From Mycoplasmatota bacterium (GTDB taxonomy: Bacteria > Bacillota_I > Bacilli_A > Izemoplasmatales > Hujiaoplasmataceae), in the NCBI GenBank assembly GCA_018622675.1, contig CP076020.1, positions 558,001 through 622,000 on the forward strand: DNA of 64,000 bases. The letters run 5' to 3'. The notes beneath the pieces were generated by a model. That model was not told the origin of the DNA. It made no database searches and saw only the letters and a program-made list of their open reading frames with translations. The position numbers and the translations under genes are program-made. Positions within the stretch are counted from its first letter, which is position 1. Each line of letters opens with the position of its first letter. Positions 34,280 to 42,491 of the stretch are shown here, in pieces.

Positions 34280-35674
34280 ATGAAATTATCAGGTTTTATA
34301 GATGGACATTTACATGTTCTAGGAATTGGCTATTATCAAACTATTGTAGATTTATCTAATGCCCAGTCAATTGAAGAAATCACTAATTTATTAAGGGAAA
34401 AGAAAGATCAAACAATAATTATTGGGCGTGGTTGGAATCAAGATCAATTTATTGAAAAGAGAATGATAAACAAAAACGACCTAAATAAAGTATCAAATAA
34501 GATACCAATTATTATTACTAGAGTTTGTGGCCACGTTTTAGTTACAAATGATTTTATGATGGAGATTGCTGGTATTAGTGAAAAAACTCCACAAGTCTCT
34601 GGTGGAAACTTTGATTATTTAACTGGAGTCTTTAGGGAAAGAGCCATGACTTTAATTCATAATAAAATGCCTAAACTCACAAAGAGTGACATTGAAAATT
34701 ATCTTGTTTTAGCAAATAAAACCTTGTTAAAAAACGGGATTACTTCTGTAGCGAGCGATGATTTTTCTTCTTTCAATGTTGATTATGAATTAATTATTAA
34801 TACGATGAAAGAATTATATGAAAAAAACAAAATTCAAGTTAAAATTACTCAACAAGTCAATTTGCCAATGACTAAACTTATAGATTTTTTAAATAAAGGC
34901 TATGCTAACAAGATGATACATCCAAAGTTTAAAATGGGGCCATTAAAAATATTGGCAGATGGATCATTAGGAGGAAGAACAGCTGCTATGTTAGAGCCTT
35001 ATACTGATGACCCTAGTAATTATGGTATTCAATCTTTCAGTGATGATGAGTTATATGAAAAAATGCGTTTAGCTGATCAATATGGTATGGATAGCGTTGT
35101 CCATGCCATTGGAGACGCCACTAGTTTACAGGTGATTAAGATATTGGAAAAAGTGATTGAAGAATCAAAAAGAAAGCATCATCACCACGCTATTATTCAT
35201 GCACAACTGACACCAAAATCACAAATACTTAGGATGGAGAAAAATAAAATAGGCGCTATTGTACAGCCTATATTTATGAATACAGATATCAAAATTATTG
35301 AAAGTCGTTTGGGTGATAGAAAAGATAATATATATTTATACAAAACAATGTTTGATAGAATCAATCTAGGGTTCAGCACAGATGCACCTATAGAACCTGT
35401 GAATCCATTTTATAATATCTATACTGCGATGACAAATAGAAGTATTAAATTCCCGTTTATCGATAGTTTTAATCCAAATGAGTGTTTTAGTCTTCAAGAT
35501 AGTTTAAAAGCTTATACAGTCAATAATTTATCTTATATATATGAAGATAAGCTTAATGATGGTGATTACATCATCATTGATCGTGATTTAGATCCAAATG
35601 ATCCAAATATGATTAGAGATACATTGGTCTTAAAAACTTACATTGACGGAGAAGAAGTTTTTTCTATTGATTAA
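34280..35674 (+). CDS. YtcJ-like amidohydrolase family 3 protein
   Basis: This 464-residue TIM-barrel hydrolase has the metal-binding FIDGHLHV close to the N-terminus, ADGSLGGRTAAMLEPY, VHAIGD, a further metal His in IIHAQL, and the terminal GFSTDAPIEPVNPF. These are the YtcJ/LAF3-type amidohydrolase landmarks. It lacks most of the N-terminal beta-sandwich strand that precedes HxH in longer relatives. Such enzymes cleave amide or ester bonds in small molecules; the substrate is unknown. The start has AGGAGG upstream. Confidence 0.82.
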   Translation: MKLSGFIDGHLHVLGIGYYQTIVDLSNAQSIEEITNLLREKKDQTIIIGRGWNQDQFIEKRMINKNDLNKVSNKIPIIITRVCGHVLVTNDFMMEIAGISEKTPQVSGGNFDYLTGVFRERAMTLIHNKMPKLTKSDIENYLVLANKTLLKNGITSVASDDFSSFNVDYELIINTMKELYEKNKIQVKITQQVNLPMTKLIDFLNKGYANKMIHPKFKMGPLKILADGSLGGRTAAMLEPYTDDPSNYGIQSFSDDELYEKMRLADQYGMDSVVHAIGDATSLQVIKILEKVIEESKRKHHHHAIIHAQLTPKSQILRMEKNKIGAIVQPIFMNTDIKIIESRLGDRKDNIYLYKTMFDRINLGFSTDAPIEPVNPFYNIYTAMTNRSIKFPFIDSFNPNECFSLQDSLKAYTVNNLSYIYEDKLNDGDYIIIDRDLDPNDPNMIRDTLVLKTYIDGEEVFSID

Positions 35675-35707
35675 AAAATAATCCTTTTATATTTTAAACA
35701 ATTATTG

Positions 35708-35713
35708 TATAAT
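35708..35713 (+). promoter_or_regulatory. tRNA-Leu -10 element
   Basis: TATAAT lies 13 bases before the tRNA. The -35 region is only T-rich. Confidence 0.5.
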
Positions 35714-35725
35714 ATATTTTGATGT

Positions 35726-35812
35726 GCCGGTATGGTGGAATTGGTAGACACGATGGACTCAAAATCCATTGCCGTTAAAAGCGTGTCGGTTCGAGTCCGA
35801 CTACCGGTACCA
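35726..35812 (+). tRNA. tRNA-Leu (anticodon CAA)
   Basis: The 87-base gene has the class II fold. The acceptor strand GCCGGTA pairs with TACCGGT (first pair G-U), followed by A73 and an encoded CCA. The anticodon stem ATGGA/TCCAT holds loop CTCAAAA with anticodon CAA at 35760-35762, reading UUG. A long variable arm and the GGTTCGAGTCC T-arm identify a leucine tRNA. Confidence 0.95.
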
Positions 35813-35842
35813 AATTATATTGAAATAACTTCCAAAATATAT

Positions 35843-35874
35843 AAAATCTCTTAGAAAAACTAAGAGATTTTTTT
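35843..35874. terminator. Bidirectional terminator between tRNA-Leu and the GGDEF/HD-GYP gene
   Basis: AAAATCTCTTAG pairs with CTAAGAGATTTT around five A. A and T runs on both sides let it serve both converging transcripts. It overlaps the minus-strand stop codon. Confidence 0.85.
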
Positions 35875-38328
35875 ATTTTTAATGATTTCTATAAAAATTT
35901 TCACAATGTTAGGATCAAATTTTTTTCCGGCATTATCAATGATATAGTTTAATGCTTTATCTTTAGAAATCGCTGATTGACGTGGCCTTTCTTCAATCAT
36001 TGAAGCAAATGAATTAGCAATAGCAATGATTCTAGAAAACAGAGGAATTGCTTCGCCTTTTAGACCTTGTGGATAACCTGTACCATCCCAGTTTTCATGG
36101 TGAGATAAAGCGTAAGTTGCAAGGTTTGAATAATAGTCAGCAGCTCTTAAAATATTATAGCCATTTTCAGTATGCTTTTTCATTAAGATATTTTCTTCTT
36201 TGGTTAATTTTACTTTTTTATTGATGATAGCATCTGGAATTGTTATTTTCCCTATATCATGATACAAACCTGCAAGTTCTAATTCTTTTAGATCATCTTC
36301 TTTTATATTCAAATCTTTGCCTATTAATAAACTTAGTTTTGAAACCATCATGGAATGTCTTTTTTCATGGTCATTTTTTTCAATAAAGACATCATATATT
36401 GCTTTAATTGAATTATTTCTTATTTTTCGACCTTCTCTAGCTTTGTTCATATACATTAAATGCTCAGCGCTTTTCATAAGTTTTTCTAAGTCATCATCAT
36501 TCGATTCACAAGTATCGTATCCTATAGCTATGGATAAGGGGATATTATGAATTTTAACCTTAGACAAATTAGACTGTATATTGATTTTTATTGTTTTCAA
36601 TAAAGTATCGGTCGATTTAGGTATGATAATGGCGAACTCATCTCCACCAATTCTAGCAACCGTTGCGTTTTGTGGTGAATATAATTTAATAATTTCAGCT
36701 GTTTTCTTTAAAGCTTGGTCACCATTTACATGACCATAGGCATCATTGAGTAACTTTAAACCATTTAAATCTAACATCATTAATCCTAGAGGATATGAAA
36801 GATTGCTATCTAAACTTGAAAATTTATCAACGAAATATCTTCGGTTAAATAATCCAGTTAAAAAATCATGGTTTGATATATATTCTATTTCTTTCTGTTT
36901 TTCCATCGCTTCTGTAATTTCCCTTGAAATTCCCACTGCCCCGACAATTTGATTTTCTTTATTGTATATAGGAGAAATAGAAGACTCGAAATAAAGGGTT
37001 TTGTTTTTATTAGAAAACTGCCAATCATAAATGGTGTGTTCTCCTTGCAAGGCATATGTATAGACTTGATCCCTTTCTATACCATCATTTCCAAAAACAT
37101 CTTTGACAGTTCTTCCAATAAAATCTTGTGAACTAAGATTTAGTTTTTGAATACCTTTACCAAAAACTGAAACAAATCTTTTATCCATATCTATTTCAAA
37201 TATGATATCAGCTGTAGACTCCATTAATAATTTAACTCTTTGATTTTCTATGATTAATTGTTGCTGTGATTCTAGATTATTATTGATGTGAGATTCAGTT
37301 GAATCAAGCGTTTTATTGAGGGCATTGATAATTGGTTTATAATCTCTTTTATTTGATGGATCAATGCGATATTTAGGATTAGTGTTTACATCTATTTTTA
37401 GAATAGAATCGATAACATCTCTAAAAGGTTCATCTATATGCTTATAATATAAGACTAAAATAATCAAAGAGCTCATAGCGAAAATTGCAAAAGATATAAT
37501 AAAGACTTGCCTAACTAGTATAATTGGAGAACTATATTCATTCATAGGTAAGAAAACACCTAATACGTAATGGTCACTAGCAATTAAGTCATAAGCTAAG
37601 ACACCATCAGTATCATTAATGATAACTGATTCAGTGAATCCTTCAGATGCAAATGAATCTAAATCAAAATTTTCAATAGGTAGTTCAATCAAAGATAAAT
37701 TATCAAAATCCAAATTATGATAGGCAACGACATGGTTATCACTATCAATAATAAAAGCAAAACCATCATTGCCAACTTCAGTATTTGTGACTATATTTGA
37801 AATTGATGAAATGTCAATATCAGTCGATAGTACGCCAACTAATTGATTATCTAGATAAATGGCTTTGGCAACATTGATAATAATTTTATCTTTAGTTGCA
37901 TTTAGGTAACCTGGTGTATAAATGAAACCGTCATTTTCAAGAGCCATTTCATACCAAGGTCTCGTTCTTAAATCGAAATCAGAGCCGGGTATGAATCCGC
38001 TCGAATTAATCATGGTTTTATCTGGTTTACCAAGGTAAATTGAGTAAAATAATTCGCTTTCATTAGCAATCGCTATCATATAATCAAGAAGTTCTTCATC
38101 ACTATAATTTTCTTCTAGAATAAATAGTTCTAAATTTGATAAGGTATTTTCAATTTTTTGAAAATAATACTCAACCTCTAATTTTGTATTATTGCGTTGA
38201 AAAAGTAGGTTTTCATTTTGCTTTCGTTCTATTAAATTAGTTGTGAAAAAGAAAGTGCTGACAATGATGATAAAAATGATGACTATGAAAAACGAAATTA
38301 AAATATAAGTTCTTTTTGTATTTTTCAT
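35860..38328 (-). CDS. Membrane sensor with Cache, PAS, GGDEF and HD-GYP domains
   Basis: The 822-residue protein starts with a membrane segment (about 9-30), then a double-Cache-like external region, a second segment (about 275-298), a PAS domain (about 370-480), GGDEF and HD-GYP. GGDEF is intact (ARIGGDEFAII, near residue 563) and no RxxD inhibitory site is seen before it. HD-GYP is intact (HDIGK near 690, GTGYPQGLKG near 752). It could both make and break cyclic dinucleotides in response to a small external ligand, as the Cache fold binds amino acids or carboxylates. AAGGGGAC precedes the ATG. It lies 10 bases after the nitrilase-family gene. Confidence 0.93.
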   Translation of the reverse strand: MKNTKRTYILISFFIVIIFIIIVSTFFFTTNLIERKQNENLLFQRNNTKLEVEYYFQKIENTLSNLELFILEENYSDEELLDYMIAIANESELFYSIYLGKPDKTMINSSGFIPGSDFDLRTRPWYEMALENDGFIYTPGYLNATKDKIIINVAKAIYLDNQLVGVLSTDIDISSISNIVTNTEVGNDGFAFIIDSDNHVVAYHNLDFDNLSLIELPIENFDLDSFASEGFTESVIINDTDGVLAYDLIASDHYVLGVFLPMNEYSSPIILVRQVFIISFAIFAMSSLIILVLYYKHIDEPFRDVIDSILKIDVNTNPKYRIDPSNKRDYKPIINALNKTLDSTESHINNNLESQQQLIIENQRVKLLMESTADIIFEIDMDKRFVSVFGKGIQKLNLSSQDFIGRTVKDVFGNDGIERDQVYTYALQGEHTIYDWQFSNKNKTLYFESSISPIYNKENQIVGAVGISREITEAMEKQKEIEYISNHDFLTGLFNRRYFVDKFSSLDSNLSYPLGLMMLDLNGLKLLNDAYGHVNGDQALKKTAEIIKLYSPQNATVARIGGDEFAIIIPKSTDTLLKTIKINIQSNLSKVKIHNIPLSIAIGYDTCESNDDDLEKLMKSAEHLMYMNKAREGRKIRNNSIKAIYDVFIEKNDHEKRHSMMVSKLSLLIGKDLNIKEDDLKELELAGLYHDIGKITIPDAIINKKVKLTKEENILMKKHTENGYNILRAADYYSNLATYALSHHENWDGTGYPQGLKGEAIPLFSRIIAIANSFASMIEERPRQSAISKDKALNYIIDNAGKKFDPNIVKIFIEIIKNKKIS

Positions 38329-38338
38329 TATTGTCCCC

Positions 38339-39154
38339 TTATTTTATGACATTATATTTAGAAATATCTTTTTCATTTTGAATAATAGGAATACTTTCTC
38401 TAGCCTCTTTAATGCGTTTTAGATCAATGTTAATCTCCATGAATGATTCAGATTCATTCAGTTCTTGAATAATTTCTCCGAAGGGATCAACAACCAATGA
38501 ATGACCATACGGTTCGTAAGTGCCAAAAGAATCTCTGGCTGGACTAGCTGATATAAAAAACATTTGATTATCTATTGCTCTTGCTTTGAAGGTAGTGTGC
38601 CAATGTAAAGGACCAGTATATGTGTTAAATGCAGCTGGAACAAAAATAACTTTTGTATCTAATTTTCTTATTGCACTAGCAAGATATGGAAATCTGATAT
38701 CAAAACAAATCATTAGGCCCATTCGACCAAACTCTGTATGGAATGAAACAATTTGATCGCCTGGAGAAAGGACTTCACTTTCTGAAAAGTATCTACCATC
38801 AGGATATTTGACTGAAAATAAATGAATTTTTCTATATTTAGCAATAATCTTGCCTTTACGATTAAAAACATAAGATGTATTATATATTTTATCACCTGAA
38901 GCTTCAGGAATAGAACCACCAATTAAATAAGCATTAAAATTTTTTGCTATTTTTGATAATGTGTCGATAACCTGGCTATCAGGCTTTTGTTTGTTTATTT
39001 TAAAATACTTTAGTTCATAAGGTGTCATAAACATTTCTGGTAAAAGAATAAAATCATAATTATTTCCAACCTTGTCTTGGATCAATGATTGTATATGCCT
39101 TAAGTTTTCGTTTACTTTCTTTGAAACAGTATTTTGAAGAACTAATACTTTCAA
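38339..39154 (-). CDS. Carbon-nitrogen hydrolase (nitrilase superfamily, omega-amidase-like)
   Basis: This 271-residue protein has the catalytic triad of the family: Glu in LLPEMF, Lys in YRKIHLF and Cys in LMICFDIRFP. The branch looks closest to Nit2/omega-amidase proteins, which hydrolyse alpha-ketoglutaramate-type amides. It starts with TTG behind a GGTGGTGG ribosome site. It is the first gene of a minus-strand operon with the GGDEF/HD-GYP sensor; whether the link is functional is unknown. Confidence 0.85.
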   Translation of the reverse strand: MKVLVLQNTVSKKVNENLRHIQSLIQDKVGNNYDFILLPEMFMTPYELKYFKINKQKPDSQVIDTLSKIAKNFNAYLIGGSIPEASGDKIYNTSYVFNRKGKIIAKYRKIHLFSVKYPDGRYFSESEVLSPGDQIVSFHTEFGRMGLMICFDIRFPYLASAIRKLDTKVIFVPAAFNTYTGPLHWHTTFKARAIDNQMFFISASPARDSFGTYEPYGHSLVVDPFGEIIQELNESESFMEINIDLKRIKEARESIPIIQNEKDISKYNVIK

Positions 39155-39174
39155 AAAACCACCACCTTTTCTTT

Positions 39175-39183
39175 AGTATATCA
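39175..39183 (-). promoter_or_regulatory. Promoter of the nitrilase-sensor operon
   Basis: On the minus strand TGATATACT is an extended -10 about 20 bases ahead of the TTG start. Confidence 0.5.
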
Positions 39184-39231
39184 TTTAAAAAGATTTAAGA
39201 AAAGTTATTTTAAAAAAACTTAAAAATAATA

Positions 39232-39237
39232 TATAAT
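39232..39237 (+). promoter_or_regulatory. -10 of the Crp/Fnr gene implying a leaderless transcript
   Basis: TATAAT ends six bases before the ATG, placing the expected transcription start at or next to the A of the start codon. No ribosome site is present. Confidence 0.5.
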
Positions 39238-39243
39238 ATAAAT

Positions 39244-39867
39244 ATGGAAAAAAAATGTAGAAATTGTATATATGGTACAATAAAAAGTCAGTTGACAAAA
39301 TTCGATGATAAAGCAATCATCTTTTTAGAGGGAGAACCTTTAAAAAATATCTATTCAATTCAAGACGGTTATGTAAAAATGAGTAAATTTTTAGATAATG
39401 GTGATGAATTTATAATTGGTGTATTAGGTCCGGGTGACTATATTGCACTTTTAGCTTTACTTCAAGATAAAGAACATTATATTGCCAGTGCAAGTTGCTT
39501 GTCTAAAGTTACATTAAGAGTAATGGAAAAACAAGATGTTTTATCAGCTTATCAATCTAATGTAGCTTTTAAAGATAATTGTTTAAAATGTGCGGTCACA
39601 CGATCTAATTTATTCCATACTCAATTACAACTTTCAGCACAAGCTGATGTTAAAGAAAAGATTATATTAATTTTAAAAAATTTATCTTATAAGTTCGGAT
39701 ATATAAAAGATAAGAGGAATATTATTGAACTTCCATTTTCAAAGACTGTTTTAGCCAATATTATTAATATTAGAAGAGAAACATTATCAAGACACCTTAG
39801 CGCACTGCAAAAAGCAAATATATTAAAAGTTGAAAAAAATACTTATATTTTAAATTATGTGATTTGA
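39244..39867 (+). CDS. Crp/Fnr-family transcriptional regulator with cysteine pairs
   Basis: The 207-residue protein has a cyclic-nucleotide-binding-type beta-roll, a long dimer helix and a winged-helix domain. Cysteines lie at 5, 8, 85, 113 and 116, and the CxxC pairs could hold an Fe-S cluster or zinc, as in FNR-type oxygen or NO sensors. The cAMP-contacting Arg-Ser of Crp is not seen. The recognition helix reads IRRETLSRHL; its Arg-Glu-Thr-x-x-Arg pattern is that of Crp and predicts TGTGA half-sites. An exact TGTGA-N6-TCACA lies at the end of this gene. No Shine-Dalgarno precedes the ATG. Confidence 0.88.
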   Translation: MEKKCRNCIYGTIKSQLTKFDDKAIIFLEGEPLKNIYSIQDGYVKMSKFLDNGDEFIIGVLGPGDYIALLALLQDKEHYIASASCLSKVTLRVMEKQDVLSAYQSNVAFKDNCLKCAVTRSNLFHTQLQLSAQADVKEKIILILKNLSYKFGYIKDKRNIIELPFSKTVLANIINIRRETLSRHLSALQKANILKVEKNTYILNYVI

Positions 39868-39883
39868 ATCACATAATTTTTTT
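39851..39883 (+). promoter_or_regulatory. Crp-type operator (TGTGA-N6-TCACA) that also forms a terminator hairpin
   Basis: TGTGA at 39858-39862 and TCACA at 39869-39873 are six bases apart, with symmetry extended by AAATTA on the left and TAATTT on the right. The centre (39865.5) is about 41.5 bases upstream of the expected start of the next gene's transcript, the class II activation position. The palindrome spans the regulator's own stop codon and runs into eight T, so it could also terminate that gene. Confidence 0.65.
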
Positions 39884-39891
39884 TAAAAATA

Positions 39892-39900
39892 TGCTATTAT
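39892..39900 (+). promoter_or_regulatory. Promoter of the DUF438/hemerythrin gene (extended -10)
   Basis: TGCTATTAT is an extended -10 with no -35 match, as expected for a promoter that needs an activator at the adjacent palindrome. Confidence 0.6.
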
Positions 39901-39921
39901 ATAGATGAAAAGAGGGATAAT

Positions 39922-41124
39922 ATGAGTGAATTTATTGATAATAATTCAAGAGAAAGACAAGCAAAATTAAAAGAATTAATTAAAAAAATACATGGAGGAA
40001 TGCCTTTAGAAGAAGCAAAAGCTTTATTTAAAAAGGATTTTCAAGAGATATCTACTGATGAAATTGTGAAACTAGAGCAAGGATTAATGGATGAAGGTAT
40101 GAGTATGGATGAGGTTCAAAGTTTGTGTGATGTTCATGCGGCGGTTTTTGATGGTTCTATTACAGATATTCATAAACCAAAATCAATGATGAACATACCA
40201 GGACATCCTGCAAAAGTTTTTTCGGATGAAAACAAAAATATTTTAGAGCTTATGGAATCAGAAATAAAACCTTATATTGGTAAAGAAGATCCTAACTCAT
40301 TTTTAATGTTAAGGATTGGAATAGAAAGATTAATGGAAATTTCTAAGCACTATTCTAGAAAAGAAAATTTATTTTTTCCAAGTTTAGAAAAAAAAGGAAT
40401 TACATCCATTCCCAAAGTCATGTGGGGAGTTGATGATGAAATCAGACAAGATTTAAAAGTTCTTAAATCTTTGCTAGATGATAAATCATCTAAGTATAGT
40501 GAAATTGAAAGAAAAACTTGGGCTGTTCTTGAAAGAGTATCAGACATGGTTATGAAAGAAGAGAATATTCTTTTACCTAAGTTAAGTGATGTAATGTCTT
40601 TTTATGACTGGATTTTAGCTGATAAGGGCAGTGATGAAATTGGTTATTTTCTAAAAGCCCCAAAAGAATCTTGGGCTGTTAAAGAGGAAGACAAGGAAAC
40701 TGAAGAAGAAATAGTCAATGGAGAAATGAAATTTGATGCTGGATCTTTATCACAAATAGAGTTGAATTCAATATTAAATACCTTGCCTTTAGATATGACT
40801 TTCGTTGATAAAGATGGGCATGTTAAGTATTTCACACAAGGAAAAGAAAGAATATTTAATCGTCCAGTTACTATTATCGGAAGACATGTTTCCTTATGTC
40901 ATCCGCCTAAATCTGTTCATGTAGTAGAAGATATTATAGAAAGTTTTAGAGATGGATCAAAAGATTATGAAGATTTTTATATTCAATTAAAAGAAATGTT
41001 TGTATACATAAGATATTTTGCAGTAAGAGATAAAGAAAATAATTATTTAGGAACTTTAGAAATTACACAGAATATAAAACCTATGAGAGAATTAGAAGGC
41101 GAAAAGAGACTTGTAAGCAAGTAA
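39922..41124 (+). CDS. DUF438-hemerythrin-PAS protein
   Basis: The 400-residue soluble protein has an N-terminal DUF438 domain (about 10-90, with DEIVKLEQGLMDEGMS and LCDVHAAVFDG), a hemerythrin-like four-helix domain (about 100-230: PGHPAKVF, HYSRKENLFFP, VMKEENILLP) and a C-terminal PAS domain (about 265-395) with the signature LCHPPKSVHVVE. Hemerythrin domains bind di-iron and sense or carry oxygen or NO; the second His normally in WGxHDE is Asp here, so iron binding may be incomplete. It has its own promoter behind a Crp-type site, and the YbaN gene overlaps its stop. Confidence 0.85.
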   Translation: MSEFIDNNSRERQAKLKELIKKIHGGMPLEEAKALFKKDFQEISTDEIVKLEQGLMDEGMSMDEVQSLCDVHAAVFDGSITDIHKPKSMMNIPGHPAKVFSDENKNILELMESEIKPYIGKEDPNSFLMLRIGIERLMEISKHYSRKENLFFPSLEKKGITSIPKVMWGVDDEIRQDLKVLKSLLDDKSSKYSEIERKTWAVLERVSDMVMKEENILLPKLSDVMSFYDWILADKGSDEIGYFLKAPKESWAVKEEDKETEEEIVNGEMKFDAGSLSQIELNSILNTLPLDMTFVDKDGHVKYFTQGKERIFNRPVTIIGRHVSLCHPPKSVHVVEDIIESFRDGSKDYEDFYIQLKEMFVYIRYFAVRDKENNYLGTLEITQNIKPMRELEGEKRLVSK

Positions 41125-41480
41125 TGAAAATTATATATATAAGTTTAGGGACTTTGTTTCTAGCTTTAGGAGTATTAGGAATAATTTTACCTATTCTTCC
41201 GACAGTACCATTTTTATTGTTAACAACTTATTTTTATTCTAAATCTTCTAATAAGTTTTATACTTGGTTCATCAAAACAAAAATATATAAAAATTATTTG
41301 GAAGACTTTGTTGAATCAAGAACAATGACAAGAAAAAATAAATGGCAATTAATGATATTTGTAGATAGTATTTTATTATTATCCTTTATATTAGTTGATT
41401 TTCTTCCTGCAAAAATATTAATTATATTATTATTCTTAATTAAACATTATTATTTTTATAAATATGTCCAAGTAGTTTAA
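41124..41480 (+). CDS. YbaN/DUF454-family membrane protein
   Basis: The 118-residue protein has three to four membrane segments and the family signature ILPILPTVPFLLLTTYFYSK followed by WFIKTKIYKNYLEDF. YbaN-like proteins are common but their function is unknown. Start and upstream stop overlap by one base, so it is cotranscribed with the DUF438/hemerythrin gene. A terminator follows. Confidence 0.85.
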   Translation: MKIIYISLGTLFLALGVLGIILPILPTVPFLLLTTYFYSKSSNKFYTWFIKTKIYKNYLEDFVESRTMTRKNKWQLMIFVDSILLLSFILVDFLPAKILIILLFLIKHYYFYKYVQVV

Positions 41481-41505
41481 ACCATAGTTATCTATGGTTT
41501 TTTCT
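41479..41505 (+). terminator. Terminator after the YbaN gene
   Basis: AAACCATAG pairs with CTATGGTTT across TTAT and runs into T. Confidence 0.8.
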
Positions 41506-41511
41506 TTAATA

Positions 41512-41539
41512 TTGAAGAATTTATGAAGTGTGATACAAT
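41512..41539 (+). promoter_or_regulatory. Promoter of the trxB-like gene
   Basis: TTGAAG, 16 bases, then TACAAT preceded by TGA. Confidence 0.55.
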
Positions 41540-41569
41540 ATATATGTTAAGAACTTTGCGAGGTGTAAA

Positions 41570-42478
41570 ATGGGAAATTTATTAGATGTTGTTATCATTG
41601 GTGCTGGTCCTGCGGGATTAAGTGCTGCTATATATGCGAAAAGAGCGATGCTCAATTTCGTTGTTTTAGAAAAGTTTCTTCCTGGTGGAGGCATAGCGAA
41701 TACATTTGAGTTAGAAAACTACTTAGGTTTAGGTAAAGTATCTGGCATGGAAATGGCAGATTTAATGTTAAAACACGTCAATGATTTAGGGATTGAAATC
41801 ACAACTGAAGAAGTAAGAGAAGTCTCTCTTAATGCAACTATTAAAGAAATCAAAACGGATAAAAAGACTTATCAAAGTAAAAATGTTGTCATTGCTTCTG
41901 GTGCTTCACCAAGAAAATTAGGCTGTTTAGGCGAAGATAAGTTTCTTGGCAGAGGTGTTTCTAATTGCGCAACATGTGATGGATTTCTCTACAAAAATAA
42001 AAAAGTCATGGTAGTCGGCGGTGGAGATGTAGCAGTTGAGGATGCAATTTATTTGTCTAGAATAGCAAAAGAAGTTATTTTAGTCCATAGAAGAGATCAA
42101 TTGCGTGCGGTTAAATCTCTACAAGAACGTGTCTTTAAAATTGATAATGTGAAAATTCTATGGGATAGTGAACTTCTTGAAATTAAAGGTGAAGATTTTG
42201 TTGAATCGACAACTGTCTTTAATAACAAAACGAAAATGAAAACAAGTCTAGATGTGGATGGTGTTTTTATTGCAGTAGGTTATAATCCAAATATTGGATA
42301 TCTAAACAATGATATAGAGAAAGATGATAGTGGATGGATTAAAACAAATCATCGCTGTGAAACAAATATAAAAAATGTATATGCAGTTGGTGATATAAGA
42401 GATACACTTCTAAGACAAGTAGCTACAGCTGTCAGTGATGGTGCTATTGCGATTTCTGATTTAAGTAAATCACTATAA
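41570..42478 (+). CDS. trxB: Thioredoxin reductase-like FAD/NAD(P)H oxidoreductase
   Basis: The 302-residue protein has the FAD-binding GAGPAGLSAAIYA, the redox-active CATCDG, the nucleotide-binding GGGDVAVEDA and the C-terminal YAVGDIRD. This is the standard low-molecular-weight TrxB layout. It reduces thioredoxin or a related dithiol partner in the cytoplasm. It starts after GCGAGGTG and lies 13 bases before the orphan permease. A second trxB elsewhere cannot be excluded, so it might serve a specialised partner. Confidence 0.88.
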   Translation: MGNLLDVVIIGAGPAGLSAAIYAKRAMLNFVVLEKFLPGGGIANTFELENYLGLGKVSGMEMADLMLKHVNDLGIEITTEEVREVSLNATIKEIKTDKKTYQSKNVVIASGASPRKLGCLGEDKFLGRGVSNCATCDGFLYKNKKVMVVGGGDVAVEDAIYLSRIAKEVILVHRRDQLRAVKSLQERVFKIDNVKILWDSELLEIKGEDFVESTTVFNNKTKMKTSLDVDGVFIAVGYNPNIGYLNNDIEKDDSGWIKTNHRCETNIKNVYAVGDIRDTLLRQVATAVSDGAIAISDLSKSL

Positions 42479-42491
42479 ATGAGGTGTATGC

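Noticed and set aside
39851..39883. The TGTGA palindrome as nothing more than a terminator
   Set aside because: A terminator needs no specific sequence, yet the arms are the exact Crp consensus with a six-base spacer at the activator position. Both roles are kept as possible.
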